Shown piece after piece: positions 17,495 through 26,455 of a DNA stretch of 64,000 bases (position 1 is its first letter; each line of letters opens with the position of its first letter). The notes under the pieces were generated by a model. It was not told the DNA's origin. It saw only the letters and a list, made by a program, of their open reading frames with translations, and made no database searches. This DNA comes from Bacteroidota bacterium. GTDB lineage: Bacteria; Bacteroidota; Bacteroidia; Palsa-965. The stretch is from positions 1-64,000 of the forward strand of contig JABDCB010000002.1 of assembly GCA_013288325.1 (NCBI GenBank), in the 5' to 3' direction. A program made the position numbers and the translations under genes.

Positions 17495-17527
17495 TTTTCT
17501 CAGAATCGAAATCATAATCCGAATCCT

Positions 17528-17986
17528 ATGTTGTATGTGAAGCGTTCCAGTTTGCCCAATTCCGGAAAAGGGTTGTTTACCAAAGCACCTATCAAACGGG
17601 GAGAAGTTGTTATCGAATATTTAGGAGAGTGTATACCCTGGTCGGAATGTCTTAAACGGGAAGAAAAAGGGAAAGGCGGTTACTTTATGTATGTAACCAA
17701 GGATCATTGTATTGATGCCCGCCCCACTACCAATTATATGGCCCGTTATGCCAATGATGCCAAAGGATTTACCAAGAAGGCCGGAGTTAAGAACAACTCA
17801 TTCTATGAAATGCGTGGCAAAAGAGTGTTTATTGTGGCCCGCAAATTTATTCCGGAAGGATCGGAAATCCTGGTAGGGTATGGCAAAGAGTATTGGGATA
17901 TGATGAAGGAAGCGATAAAAAAACAAAAGAAGAAATCGGTGATGAAGAAACACGCCGGGAGGAAAACGAAGTTTAAACAGAATTAA
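17528..17986 (+). CDS. SET domain protein
   Basis: The 152-aa protein is almost only a SET fold: RSSLPNSGKGLFTKAPIKRG at the start, VVIEYLGE, the ARYANDA segment in the position of the NHS motif, and EILVGYGKEYW at the end. A basic lysine-rich tail follows. SET proteins transfer a methyl group from S-adenosylmethionine to lysine; bacterial targets are mostly unknown. Start at ATG 17528 is supported by the promoter position and by homology beginning at LYVKRS. Convergent with radA 40 bases away. Confidence 0.88.
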   Translation: MLYVKRSSLPNSGKGLFTKAPIKRGEVVIEYLGECIPWSECLKREEKGKGGYFMYVTKDHCIDARPTTNYMARYANDAKGFTKKAGVKNNSFYEMRGKRVFIVARKFIPEGSEILVGYGKEYWDMMKEAIKKQKKKSVMKKHAGRKTKFKQN

Positions 17987-18026
17987 GCAGCCCCTCGTCC
18001 TGCTCCGCCCCAGGCGGATTAGAATG

Positions 18027-19397
18027 TTATCCAAATAAAATCCCGAATACTTCCTCTACTTTCCCTACAGGGTGGATTTTGATTTTATACGATTTCTGAT
18101 CCACACCCTTTGTATTGTACCTGGAGATAAAGATCTGTTCATAGCCCAGCTTTTCGGCTTCCGAAAGCCGCTGATCTATCCTGTTCACGGGACGGATTTC
18201 GCCCGACAGCCCGACTTCGGCAGAGAAACATGTTTTCTGAGGGATCGGGATATCGGCATTGGAAGAAAGTACGGCGCATACTACCGCAAGATCAACAGCA
18301 GGATCTTCCACCTTGATTCCTCCTGTAATATTTAAAAATACATCCTTAGCTGCCAGCCTGAAACCGCAACGTTTTTCCAGAACCGCGAGCAACATGCTGA
18401 GGCGGCGCAAATCAAACCCCGTAGAGGATCGCTGTGGAGTGCCATATGCTGCAGAGCTTACCAGGGCCTGTGTTTCAATCAGCAAGGGGCGCATCCCTTC
18501 CATAGTAGCTGCAATGGCTATACCACTTACAGGTTCATCCCTGCTCGTAACCAGAATTTCCGAAGGGTTGCTTACTTCTCTCAACCCGCTGCCTTGCATT
18601 TCATATATCCCCAATTCATTGGTAGGGCCAAACCGATTTTTGGTGGTACGAAGCAAACGATATACATGATTCCGGTCGCCTTCAAACTGCAATACCGTAT
18701 CCACCATATGCTCCAATACTTTGGGGCCGGCAAGACTTCCGTCTTTTGTAATATGCCCGATCAAAAAAACCGGAGTGCCGCTTTCTTTGGCATAACGAAG
18801 CAGTTCCGCAGCACATTCCCTGATTTGAGAAACACTCCCGGGTGATGATTCGATATGAGACGTATGGAGGGTCTGTATGGAGTCGATGATCAGCAGGGTG
18901 GGTTGCAGGGCTTCTATTTGTTGAAATATCTGCTGCGTGTTGGTTTCTGTCAGGATATGACAATCGGCACCTTCCATTCCAATCCGCTCTGCACGCATAC
19001 GTATTTGCTGCTCGCTTTCCTCCCCGGATACATACAATACTTTCATTTTCCTTACTCTTAAAGCAACCTGCAACATAAGAGTGGATTTGCCAATACCGGG
19101 TTCTCCTCCAAACAGGATAAGAGAACCAGGAACAATACCATTGCCCAGCACCCTGTTGAGTTCTTTATCTCCTATATCGTAGCGATGATCGGTATTCAGA
19201 CTTATTTCCTGTACCGGCTGAGGTTTGGAGACTCTTCTGGAAGTGGATTGTATCCCGGGAGTTTTCGCATCATCACTTTTCTGAACAATTTCTTCCACAT
19301 AGGTATTCCATTCTCCGCAGGATGGGCATTTGCCTATCCACTTGGCGCTTTGTGCTCCGCAATTCTGACAGAAAAAGGTGGATCGTGTTTTAGCCAT
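18027..19397 (-). CDS. radA: DNA repair protein RadA (Sms)
   Basis: The 456-aa RecA-related motor promotes branch migration during recombination. A Cys4 zinc finger uses C10, C13, C24 and C27. Walker A is GGEPGIGKST (97-106), the RadA-specific KNRFG motif follows the core, and a Lon-like C-terminal domain ends the protein (FSAEVGLSGEIRPV). Start at ATG 19397 (MAKTRSTFFCQNCG) chosen because all RadA proteins begin just before the zinc finger; an in-frame start 45 bases upstream falls in intergenic repeat sequence. Confidence 0.96.
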   Translation of the reverse strand: MAKTRSTFFCQNCGAQSAKWIGKCPSCGEWNTYVEEIVQKSDDAKTPGIQSTSRRVSKPQPVQEISLNTDHRYDIGDKELNRVLGNGIVPGSLILFGGEPGIGKSTLMLQVALRVRKMKVLYVSGEESEQQIRMRAERIGMEGADCHILTETNTQQIFQQIEALQPTLLIIDSIQTLHTSHIESSPGSVSQIRECAAELLRYAKESGTPVFLIGHITKDGSLAGPKVLEHMVDTVLQFEGDRNHVYRLLRTTKNRFGPTNELGIYEMQGSGLREVSNPSEILVTSRDEPVSGIAIAATMEGMRPLLIETQALVSSAAYGTPQRSSTGFDLRRLSMLLAVLEKRCGFRLAAKDVFLNITGGIKVEDPAVDLAVVCAVLSSNADIPIPQKTCFSAEVGLSGEIRPVNRIDQRLSEAEKLGYEQIFISRYNTKGVDQKSYKIKIHPVGKVEEVFGILFG

Positions 19398-19422
19398 TGG
19401 CGTAAAAGTAAATAAAAACAGT

Positions 19423-19495
19423 GGGCAGTTATCAGTGTTCAATCAGCAAAAAAAGAAAGAAAATGTTTATGCCAATTGCTCATTGCCAACTGCCC
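19423..19495 (-). repeat. Intergenic palindromic repeat, family A copy 1
   Basis: Arms GGGCAGTT (19423-19430) and AACTGCCC (19488-19495) flank an A-rich centre. The right arm region (ATTGCCAACTGCCC) recurs at 32130-32142. Fills most of the gap between radA and the membrane glycosyltransferase and abuts the latter's stop codon. Confidence 0.6.
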
Positions 19496-19500
19496 GCTAA

Positions 19501-21024
19501 CTAATGCCGCTTTTTTGTAATCCGGTAAATAAAACAGGTCTGACTTTTATTCACCGGGTTCAGAAAATGAAGAATCTCATCGAGTAATCCCTGATGAATA
19601 ATTGTTTCCGGTTCTATTTCCCCATAGCAGTCCCTGAAATGTTTTACCCGTTCATCTATCCGGTCATCTTCCTGAAACAAAACATAGTTGGGTTGAATAC
19701 TATCCGCATTTCCATTGGTGTATTTAATAACCGAGTCGCACGTGATTTTAGATGTAATGTAATAAACCGTTTTTGGCCATTTGTTCAGGTAGTACATGGG
19801 CGGCATTACTGCATCATCCTGAGGACTGGCTTCAATGATAAATGTTTTCACATCCCCTTTTTTGGAAAGGTATACCATGCTTTCTACGCGGTCGCGTTTG
19901 GAATAAGAAAGCGAAATAAAAATAAGGGGTATGGTATTGAGACACCAGAAAAAGATCCAGCAACCTCTGAGCAATCCGGATCTTTTTTTCCAAAAAGCAG
20001 AAGCGGCAACAAATTCATGCCATCCGATCATTCCTCCCATTACAATAAAAGGGATAACAGGCAGAATAAATCGTTCCTGTTTATTGGGGAAGTAGGAATG
20101 GAAAGCAAAAAACAGGAAAGAGGGCAGGAACAGGAGGAGGTGTGTTTTCCATTTGCGTGCAAAACCGAAGAGGAGGAACAGGCTTATGGGTGGAACCAGT
20201 ATACCGCCCAATACCGTAAAGTACATATACCAGGGCTGAGTCTGGAAATTGTATTTATTGGCGATATTGTATTTGATGTATTCAAAGAACTCGGCAAAAG
20301 GTTTTTTCCAAACATAGTAATCAATGAGTCCTTGGGAGATGCAGGCAAAGAATAGGGTTCCGAGGGTAAACCATACCGCTGCCCACCACCGTTTTTGAAA
20401 TAATAATACCAGCCCGAAGCCTGCAATGAAAAAGAGTGATTGAAAACGAATGGCAAAGGCAGCTCCCGCTGCGAGCCCGGCGAAGAGATAAAATTTATTT
20501 TTGTCTTCATCGCCGCCCCGAATAATCATCCAGGTGGCATAGAGGAGAAAAGGAATACAAACCATTTCCACCAGGTTGCGTACACTGAGCATAGGCATGA
20601 ACCAATACAGGGAAAGCAAGATGCCTGCCATACGGGCTGTATGCTTGCCTGCATAACGGAATGTGATACGATAGCCCAGGGTAATGATAAACAAAGAAAA
20701 AAGAGCGTGGAACAAACGGACAAAATACATTTTGCCCTGTGGGTCGTGAAAGTGCAGCAGATTGCAAAAAGCAAAAAACAGATAGTGTATGCCGGTATAA
20801 AACAAGTTATGCCCTCCAGGCTGTGTGGTACCCGATCCCGGTAGCCAGTTGTTGTAATCGGTCCCGTCGGCCCAGCTTTGACCGGCTTCTATAATCAGAA
20901 AATGATCGTCAAAAAAACCGAATCCTTTCGAGAAAACGACAGCCAGCAGACGCAGGAAAAGCCCGGCACCAAGAATTAATAAAAGGGGCTTCTCGTCCCA
21001 GTATTTGCGTAGTTGTTGGAGCAT
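19501..21024 (-). CDS. Membrane glycosyltransferase (GT-C fold, ALG9/GT22-like)
   Basis: The 507-aa protein has about ten membrane helices. An acidic pair in the first external loop (GFFDDHFLI) fits the catalytic Asp of GT-C polyprenyl-phosphate-sugar transferases. The PNKQERFILPVIPFIV segment resembles the HKEERF motif of GT22 mannosyltransferases. The donor is probably a lipid-linked sugar and the acceptor a glycan or protein; neither can be read from sequence. Flanked by two palindromic repeats, so probably its own transcription unit. Confidence 0.7.
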   Translation of the reverse strand: MLQQLRKYWDEKPLLLILGAGLFLRLLAVVFSKGFGFFDDHFLIIEAGQSWADGTDYNNWLPGSGTTQPGGHNLFYTGIHYLFFAFCNLLHFHDPQGKMYFVRLFHALFSLFIITLGYRITFRYAGKHTARMAGILLSLYWFMPMLSVRNLVEMVCIPFLLYATWMIIRGGDEDKNKFYLFAGLAAGAAFAIRFQSLFFIAGFGLVLLFQKRWWAAVWFTLGTLFFACISQGLIDYYVWKKPFAEFFEYIKYNIANKYNFQTQPWYMYFTVLGGILVPPISLFLLFGFARKWKTHLLLFLPSFLFFAFHSYFPNKQERFILPVIPFIVMGGMIGWHEFVAASAFWKKRSGLLRGCWIFFWCLNTIPLIFISLSYSKRDRVESMVYLSKKGDVKTFIIEASPQDDAVMPPMYYLNKWPKTVYYITSKITCDSVIKYTNGNADSIQPNYVLFQEDDRIDERVKHFRDCYGEIEPETIIHQGLLDEILHFLNPVNKSQTCFIYRITKKRH

Positions 21025-21058
21025 GCTGTTTTATTCCAATGATGAAAGACGCGAATCC

Positions 21059-21143
21059 TTGTCATTCTGAGGCGGCCTGTGGCTGAAACGGGTGTTTGCC
21101 ACTGCACCAACACTTACCGCCCCAAAGTTGCTCAGAATGACAA
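21059..21143. repeat. Intergenic inverted repeat, family B copy 1
   Basis: Perfect 13-bp arms TTGTCATTCTGAG (21059-21071) and CTCAGAATGACAA (21131-21143) with a 59-base centre. The arm sequence recurs at 33495 (TTGTCATTCTGAA). Sits between the glycosyltransferase start and the rfaE2 stop. Confidence 0.7.
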
Positions 21144-21152
21144 ATGAGTCAA

Positions 21153-21662
21153 TTAACTGTTTTTAATCTTTTGCTCTATCCCCGAAGTCGAAAACCCTTC
21201 CAGAAAAGGAATCAGTTTTACCACTCCGCCCTTTGCCTGAACAATATCATGTCCAGCAATTTGTTCCACTTTGTAATCGCTTCCTTTTACCAATACATCA
21301 GGTTGAACAAGTTTGATGAGTTCATAGGGGGTGTCTTCATCAAACAGGATCACTGCACTTACAAAATGCAGAGAGGCCAGTATAAGGGCCCTGGATGTTT
21401 CATCCTGCAGTGGACGGGAAGCTCCCTTCTTAAGTTTTTTGACACTCTGATCGGAATTGAGACCTATTACCAGAATATTTCCGCAATCGGCAGCTTTGCT
21501 GAGGTAGTCGATATGCCCCCTATGCAGAATATCGAAACAGCCATTGGTAAAGACAATTTTTTTTCCGTGAAATCTCCAGAAAAGTAAATGCTGTGCAAGA
21601 CTTTCACGGTTATAGATACGGCTCTTTATGACATCAAGCTGGGTTGGGATCGGGGCTGCCAT
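21153..21662 (-). CDS. rfaE2: Heptose-1-phosphate adenylyltransferase-like nucleotidyltransferase (RfaE2)
   Basis: The 169-aa cytidylyltransferase-fold protein has the nucleotide-binding motif TNGCFDILHRGHIDYL (HxGH), GLNSDQSVKKLKKG, and the C-terminal LVKGSDYKVEQIAG with EGFSTSGI. This matches RfaE domain II, which makes ADP-glycero-manno-heptose for lipopolysaccharide core. The N-terminal kinase domain (RfaE1) is absent, so it is a separate protein. Its first 29 bases overlap the 3' end of the flippase-like gene. Confidence 0.85.
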   Translation of the reverse strand: MAAPIPTQLDVIKSRIYNRESLAQHLLFWRFHGKKIVFTNGCFDILHRGHIDYLSKAADCGNILVIGLNSDQSVKKLKKGASRPLQDETSRALILASLHFVSAVILFDEDTPYELIKLVQPDVLVKGSDYKVEQIAGHDIVQAKGGVVKLIPFLEGFSTSGIEQKIKNS

Positions 21663-22665
21663 TTTCTTCTTTATTTAAGATGGGAAGGAGAATAAGAGAG
21701 AGCAGCCCGGCAGCCAGGATAAAAAGAAACTGAGAGGTCCACACAATCCATGGGAACGCATTGGCTACCGGTTCGCTGATAGCAAAGAGCAGCATGACCT
21801 GAGTTACAATAACCTGATAAAGTCCTATACCTCCTGGAGTGAATACTACACCCAGGGTTCCGAGGGCAAAGATGGGGAGACCGATGCTAAGGCCCAGGCC
21901 GGCTGTTTCGGGCAGGGCCTGAAAGCAAAGCTGAAGACTGAAGTAATAACTTACCCAGATAAAAATAGAATGACCTGCAAAAGCCCAGGGGTTGCGGATG
22001 TTTTTTACGGTTTTCAGTCCTTCATAAAAACCGGAGAGAAAGCCAATCAGTTTGCTCATGATTCCTTTGCCGGATTTTTTACGAAGACGAAGAAAATACC
22101 AGAAACCACCGGCCAGCAAAAGGAGTACTAATATACTGGGTAAAGGATGTGCGCTTATCATATCCCATTTTGCAGCTATTTTATCCAGTACGTATTCATG
22201 TGCCAGTCCGTTTATTTTCTGAAACTGAAGAAAGAAGGTGATCAGAAAGACAAGCATAAGACACAATACATCCACTAATCGTTCGGCTACCACGGTGCCG
22301 AATGATTCTGTAAAAGGGATCTTTCCATAGCGGTTCAGAATGCCGCAGCGGGAGGCTTCGCCTAAGCGAGGGATAGGAGCATAGTTGGCCATATAACCTA
22401 CCATAACGGCGAAGAATGTATTGCTTAGTTTCGGGTGGTGGCCCATGGCTTCCAGCATGGATTTCCATCGCATGGCCCGGCTAAGATGGCTCAGGATTCC
22501 TACCAGAAGAGACAGTGCTACCCAGGAATAACGGGCATTTACAAATGAACTTTGCATTTTGGCTCTCTTGTCGGCATCCAGATCTTTCAAGGCAAACCAC
22601 ACAAGAAAGAGCCCCAGAGCCACAAAAATTCCAATTTTAAGAGCCGTGAGCAGCTTTTTATTCAC
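21634..22665 (-). CDS. Lysylphosphatidylglycerol synthase-TM/UPF0104 family membrane protein
   Basis: The 343-aa protein with eight or nine helices belongs to the flippase-like domain family that includes the MprF membrane half. Typical segments are LSRAMRWKSML, YMANYAPIPRLGEASRCG and VFTPGGIGLYQVIVTQV. Likely a lipid or lipid-linked precursor transporter; substrate unknown. It follows panD by 4 bases and overlaps rfaE2, so the order panC-panD-this-rfaE2 looks like one operon. Confidence 0.85.
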   Translation of the reverse strand: MNKKLLTALKIGIFVALGLFLVWFALKDLDADKRAKMQSSFVNARYSWVALSLLVGILSHLSRAMRWKSMLEAMGHHPKLSNTFFAVMVGYMANYAPIPRLGEASRCGILNRYGKIPFTESFGTVVAERLVDVLCLMLVFLITFFLQFQKINGLAHEYVLDKIAAKWDMISAHPLPSILVLLLLAGGFWYFLRLRKKSGKGIMSKLIGFLSGFYEGLKTVKNIRNPWAFAGHSIFIWVSYYFSLQLCFQALPETAGLGLSIGLPIFALGTLGVVFTPGGIGLYQVIVTQVMLLFAISEPVANAFPWIVWTSQFLFILAAGLLSLILLPILNKEENGSPDPNPA

Positions 22666-22669
22666 GGAA

Positions 22670-23023
22670 TCAGGATTTTAACTTATTGGAAACTGCATCC
22701 GGAAATACGACCCAGGGACGGAATGTCTTGGCTTTTTCGAAATCCATATGAGCATAAGAAATGATAATCACCAGGTCGTGGAGGCTCACCTTGAGTGCTG
22801 CAGGACCATTCAGACAAATGACACCGGAGCCTCTTTCACCTTTGATCACATACGTAATAAGGCGTTCTCCATTGCGAAGGTTGAGTACATGTACTTGTTC
22901 GTTTTCAATCAGATGGACAGCATCCATCAGATCTTCATCGATGGTGATGCTTCCGATATAATCCAGATTCGCCTCCGTTACATGTACCCGGTGGATCTTC
23001 GATTTTAGTACAGTGATTTCCAT
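22670..23023 (-). CDS. panD: Aspartate 1-decarboxylase proenzyme
   Basis: Converts aspartate to beta-alanine for pantothenate synthesis. The 117-aa pyruvoyl enzyme self-cleaves between Gly24 and Ser25 (YIGSITID), and the conserved [19 protein letters not shown] segment is present. The ATG at 23023 ([13 protein letters not shown]) is used; the upstream in-frame start at 23041 would overlap the panC end region and is not seen in the family. Lies 21 bases downstream of panC. Confidence 0.96.
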   Translation of the reverse strand: MEITVLKSKIHRVHVTEANLDYIGSITIDEDLMDAVHLIENEQVHVLNLRNGERLITYVIKGERGSGVICLNGPAALKVSLHDLVIIISYAHMDFEKAKTFRPWVVFPDAVSNKLKS

Positions 23024-23044
23024 GGGGGTCAAAGGTAACAAGGA

Positions 23045-23902
23045 TTATTTGAGAATCATATTATCTATCAGTCTCACTTTACCCAGTTTTAAAGCAACGC
23101 AAGCTACTATGGATGGCGCATCATTCATACTTTTTACCGGTAAAAGAGTAGCTGCATCTGCAATCTGAAAGTATTCGAGTTTCATGCCAGGGGCATTTCC
23201 AAGCTTTTCCCGGCCATATTCCTGAAGACTGTCCAGGGGCTGACATAAAGCCATTTCTTTTACTTCAGAAAGGGTTTTATAAATCAGGGGAGCTTTTTTC
23301 CGGTCTTCCGGAGTTAGTAACACATTTCTGGAGCTCATAGCCAGGCCGTCGGGTTCGCGAAGGGTGGGGCAGGCAATAATAGCGGTGGTATATCCCAGCT
23401 GTTTAACCATTGCACGTATTACAGCTACCTGCTGAAAGTCTTTCTGTCCGAAATAGCTTCTGGTAGGGTTCACACAGTCAAACAGTTTGCTGACAATCTG
23501 TATAACCCCTTCAAAATGCCCCGGACGTTGTTGAGCTTCCATGACATGAGCCAGGGCTCCCAGATCCACTTTCTTATGGGTGGATACAAAAGGGTCCTTA
23601 CCCGGATACATCTCTTCGGTTTTTGGCATAAAAAGCAGGTCGCAACCGGCTTTTTGGAGCAAATCCATATCCTTTTCCGGTGTCCGGGGATATTTTTCAA
23701 GATCCTGAGGATCATTGAATTGTGTTGGATTTACGAAAATGCTGCAGATAACAGCGGCGTTCTCTTCTTTGGCACGTTTAATGAGTGATATATGCCCGGG
23801 ATGGAGGGCTCCCATAGTGGGAACAAACCCAATTTCCAGCTTTTTTTCTCGAATTCCAGCCAGTTTTAGCTTGAGTTCAGGTATAGTTTCAAGGGTTATC
23901 AT
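23045..23902 (-). CDS. panC: Pantothenate synthetase
   Basis: Joins pantoate and beta-alanine with ATP. The 285-aa protein has VPTMGALHPGHISLI (HxGH), SIFVNPTQF, YFGQKDFQQ and the KMSKS-like MSSRN. Normal length. First gene of the panC-panD-flippase-rfaE2 block; divergent from the starch-synthase-like gene across a 258-base gap. Confidence 0.97.
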   Translation of the reverse strand: MITLETIPELKLKLAGIREKKLEIGFVPTMGALHPGHISLIKRAKEENAAVICSIFVNPTQFNDPQDLEKYPRTPEKDMDLLQKAGCDLLFMPKTEEMYPGKDPFVSTHKKVDLGALAHVMEAQQRPGHFEGVIQIVSKLFDCVNPTRSYFGQKDFQQVAVIRAMVKQLGYTTAIIACPTLREPDGLAMSSRNVLLTPEDRKKAPLIYKTLSEVKEMALCQPLDSLQEYGREKLGNAPGMKLEYFQIADAATLLPVKSMNDAPSIVACVALKLGKVRLIDNMILK

Positions 23903-24016
23903 ACCGGCTTTTCGGGCTTTTTTAGGAAAAGGAGGTTAAACTCGTCGAATTTACATATTCATAGGATAAAATGGCAAAAAAAATTGATAAGTATGAACAA
24001 AGCAATTGTTAAAAAC

Positions 24017-24047
24017 TTGAAACTTCGGGAAAATTTGCTTAATTTTG
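24017..24047 (+). promoter_or_regulatory. Promoter for the starch-synthase-like gene
   Basis: TTG at 24017-24019, 20 bases, then TAATTTTG at 24040-24047 (exact TAnnTTTG). Transcription would start near 24054, giving a leader of about 105 bases. Located in the panC/glycogen-synthase divergent gap. Confidence 0.45.
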
Positions 24048-24160
24048 TATTCGATTTGAAAATCTACAATTCAATGCTCATGAGAATACCGGCACCATCC
24101 TCTTTTCCCTTTCAGAAAAGCCGGCAGATTCCAGAGAATTTCTAACCTAATCCAACTCTT

Positions 24161-24988
24161 ATGAAAAAGGCACGCATTCTATTTGTTTCGCAGGAGATCA
24201 CCCCTTATCTGGAGGAAACCCCCATGGGTCATATGGGTCGTTACCTTCCACAGGGTATACAGGAAAAAGGAAAGGAGATCAGAACATTCATGCCTCGCTA
24301 CGGTTGTATCAACGAACGCAGAAATCAACTTCATGAAGTCATCCGTCTTTCCGGAATGAATCTTATTATCAGTGATACCGATCACCCGCTTATCATTAAA
24401 GTTGCTTCTATACAGAGTGCCCGTATGCAGGTTTATTTTATCGATAACGAAGAATATTTTCAACGGAAATTCATTCTGACCGATAAAAACGGAAAACATT
24501 TTAGTGATAATGACGAACGGGCTATCTTTTTCTGCCGTGGTGTCATAGAAACGGTAAAGAAACTTGGCTGGGCACCTGATATCGTCCATTGCCATGGCTG
24601 GATGTCATCCCTGATGCCTATTTATCTTAAACGTTCTTTTGCCGATAATCCGCTGTTTGCAGATACCAAGGTGGTCTATTCTGTTTATGACGACGAATTT
24701 GCAAATCCTTTCGATAAAGATTTCGCAAAGAAAATGATGTTTGATGGAATTGAGAAAGGTGATCTGGATCATCTGAAAACCCCTACCTTTGTCAACCTGA
24801 CCAAGCATGCCATCCAGTTTTCTGATGCAGTCATCATAGGCAGTCAAAAAATTAATCCGGAAATTACCAAGCATTTGAAAAAGCTTGACAAACCGGTTCT
24901 TCCTTTCCATGATAAGGATGATTATATTGATGCCTATAATGAGTTCTATGAAGAAGTGCTGGAGCTGGAGCCTATGCTGGCTGATTGA
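24161..24988 (+). CDS. Glycogen/starch synthase catalytic-domain protein (GT5 N-terminal domain only)
   Basis: The 275-aa protein matches the N-terminal Rossmann domain of GT5 glycogen synthases: RILFVSQEITPYLEETPMG, the FMPRYGCINERRNQLHEV region, and IVHCHGWMSSLMPIYLK. The GT-B C-terminal domain that binds ADP-glucose is missing, and the protein ends in its own stop, so this is not a full-length GlgA. Short proteins of this kind are common in Bacteroidota; whether they are catalytic is unclear. Followed by the DUF4270 lipoprotein 7 bases downstream and then glmS, suggesting a shared transcript. Confidence 0.85.
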   Translation: MKKARILFVSQEITPYLEETPMGHMGRYLPQGIQEKGKEIRTFMPRYGCINERRNQLHEVIRLSGMNLIISDTDHPLIIKVASIQSARMQVYFIDNEEYFQRKFILTDKNGKHFSDNDERAIFFCRGVIETVKKLGWAPDIVHCHGWMSSLMPIYLKRSFADNPLFADTKVVYSVYDDEFANPFDKDFAKKMMFDGIEKGDLDHLKTPTFVNLTKHAIQFSDAVIIGSQKINPEITKHLKKLDKPVLPFHDKDDYIDAYNEFYEEVLELEPMLAD

Positions 24989-24995
24989 TTATTCT

Positions 24996-26444
24996 ATGAA
25001 AAAAATAACATGTAAGTCAAAAATTTTGCGGGTACTTGTACCCGCTAAATTTTTTTTAGGTCTCCTCACTTTTTGTGCCCTGGGACTTTTTTCTTGTAAA
25101 AAAGATACCAATCTTGGAATCACTACCCAGCCTGGGGCGGATTTGCTGAATGTAAAAGCTTCAGATACCACCACCATGATTGCATGGACCCGGAAAGAGG
25201 ATTCTCTTCCTACAACGGGTCCGCTTACCCAGTATGCATTGGGCAGCTACTGGGATCCCGTATTCGGAAAATCAAATGCATCTATCTATGCCCAGTTTCT
25301 GATTCACGCTTCGGATATCAATCTCAATTTCTGCACCAGCGGAAATCCTGCTTTGGTTACCTGCGACTCGATTGTCATGACGCTGTCCTATCTCAGCACG
25401 TTGTATGGCGATAGTACAACCCCTCAGACGTTACGCGTTTATCAGATGCAAAGTTTGCTTACCAATATCGGGAAAACCTATTTATCGGATACCACAATTT
25501 CTATTGCTCCTGTACCCGTAGGTGTGAAAACGTTTTATCCTACCCCCAGAACAGCCAGTATATTGCTGGGGCACCGAGTTGGAACCCATGTTCGTATTCC
25601 CATCGATAAGACTTTAGGGCAGATGATTCTGAATCAGTCTAATCAATACACACTTCAAAACAATACCAATTTCCTTAATATGTTCAAGGGCTTTTATATT
25701 CGTGCAGAAGCCCCGCTCACAGCTCCCGGAAAAGGTGCTATCCTTTATTTGCCAATGACCGATACGCTGACGCATCTGACATTATACTACAAAAACGGAA
25801 ACCTTCCCGGACTTACCGGTGATTCGCTCAACTATAGTTTTGAAGTGAATGCATGGTCTACTATTTTCCCTCACTTTGAACATGATTATTCCGGTGCCGA
25901 TCCCAAATTACAGAGCGAACTGGCGGCTGCAAAGAATGCCACTCAGCCCATATATCCGACCTGGTATCCTTCTGTTCATCCTCCGTCTGAAGATCTGCTC
26001 TTTGTTTCCAGTCTTTCCGGAACCAAGGTCAAGATTGATTTTCCGTATATCATGAACTGGATTAAAAATGGCCCTATCTCAGTAAACAGGGCGGAACTGA
26101 CACTGAAAATTATTGCCAATTTGCCAGGAGCAAATCCAACGTATGCTCCCGTTGGTCAGCTGGCCCTGGTCAATATCGATTCATTAGGACATGAAACAAC
26201 GATGGTTGATTATCTGGAAGGAACGGATTATTTCGGAGGGGTGCTGGATGCGACAAACAATCAATATGTCTTTCATATAGACCGTTATATACAACAGGTG
26301 CTTCTTGGGAAACAACGAAATACGGGATTGTATCTGGTATCTACCAGCTCGTCGAGTGAGGCAAATCGGGTGATTCTCGGAGGGCCTACCAATCCATCCG
26401 GCTTTAAAATGCGTATGATGATGAATTATACACGTATTCACTAA
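24996..26444 (+). CDS. DUF4270 lipoprotein
   Basis: A signal peptide ends in a lipobox-like LFSC with Cys34, followed by KKDTNLG. The 482-aa mature region is beta-rich with the family start (NLGITTQPGADLLNV) and the late GLYLVSTSSSSEANRVILGG segment. Members are found only in Bacteroidota and have no known function; an outer-membrane surface lipoprotein is likely. ATG 24996 chosen because the longer frame (24885) overlaps the upstream gene and would bury the signal peptide. Next to glmS (11 bases). Confidence 0.88.
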   Translation: MKKITCKSKILRVLVPAKFFLGLLTFCALGLFSCKKDTNLGITTQPGADLLNVKASDTTTMIAWTRKEDSLPTTGPLTQYALGSYWDPVFGKSNASIYAQFLIHASDINLNFCTSGNPALVTCDSIVMTLSYLSTLYGDSTTPQTLRVYQMQSLLTNIGKTYLSDTTISIAPVPVGVKTFYPTPRTASILLGHRVGTHVRIPIDKTLGQMILNQSNQYTLQNNTNFLNMFKGFYIRAEAPLTAPGKGAILYLPMTDTLTHLTLYYKNGNLPGLTGDSLNYSFEVNAWSTIFPHFEHDYSGADPKLQSELAAAKNATQPIYPTWYPSVHPPSEDLLFVSSLSGTKVKIDFPYIMNWIKNGPISVNRAELTLKIIANLPGANPTYAPVGQLALVNIDSLGHETTMVDYLEGTDYFGGVLDATNNQYVFHIDRYIQQVLLGKQRNTGLYLVSTSSSSEANRVILGGPTNPSGFKMRMMMNYTRIH

Positions 26445-26455
26445 TCTCTTCTATC

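Noticed and set aside
17492..17527. TTG start of the SET gene
   Set aside because: The TTG is part of a TAATTTTG -7 box, so it is probably not transcribed.
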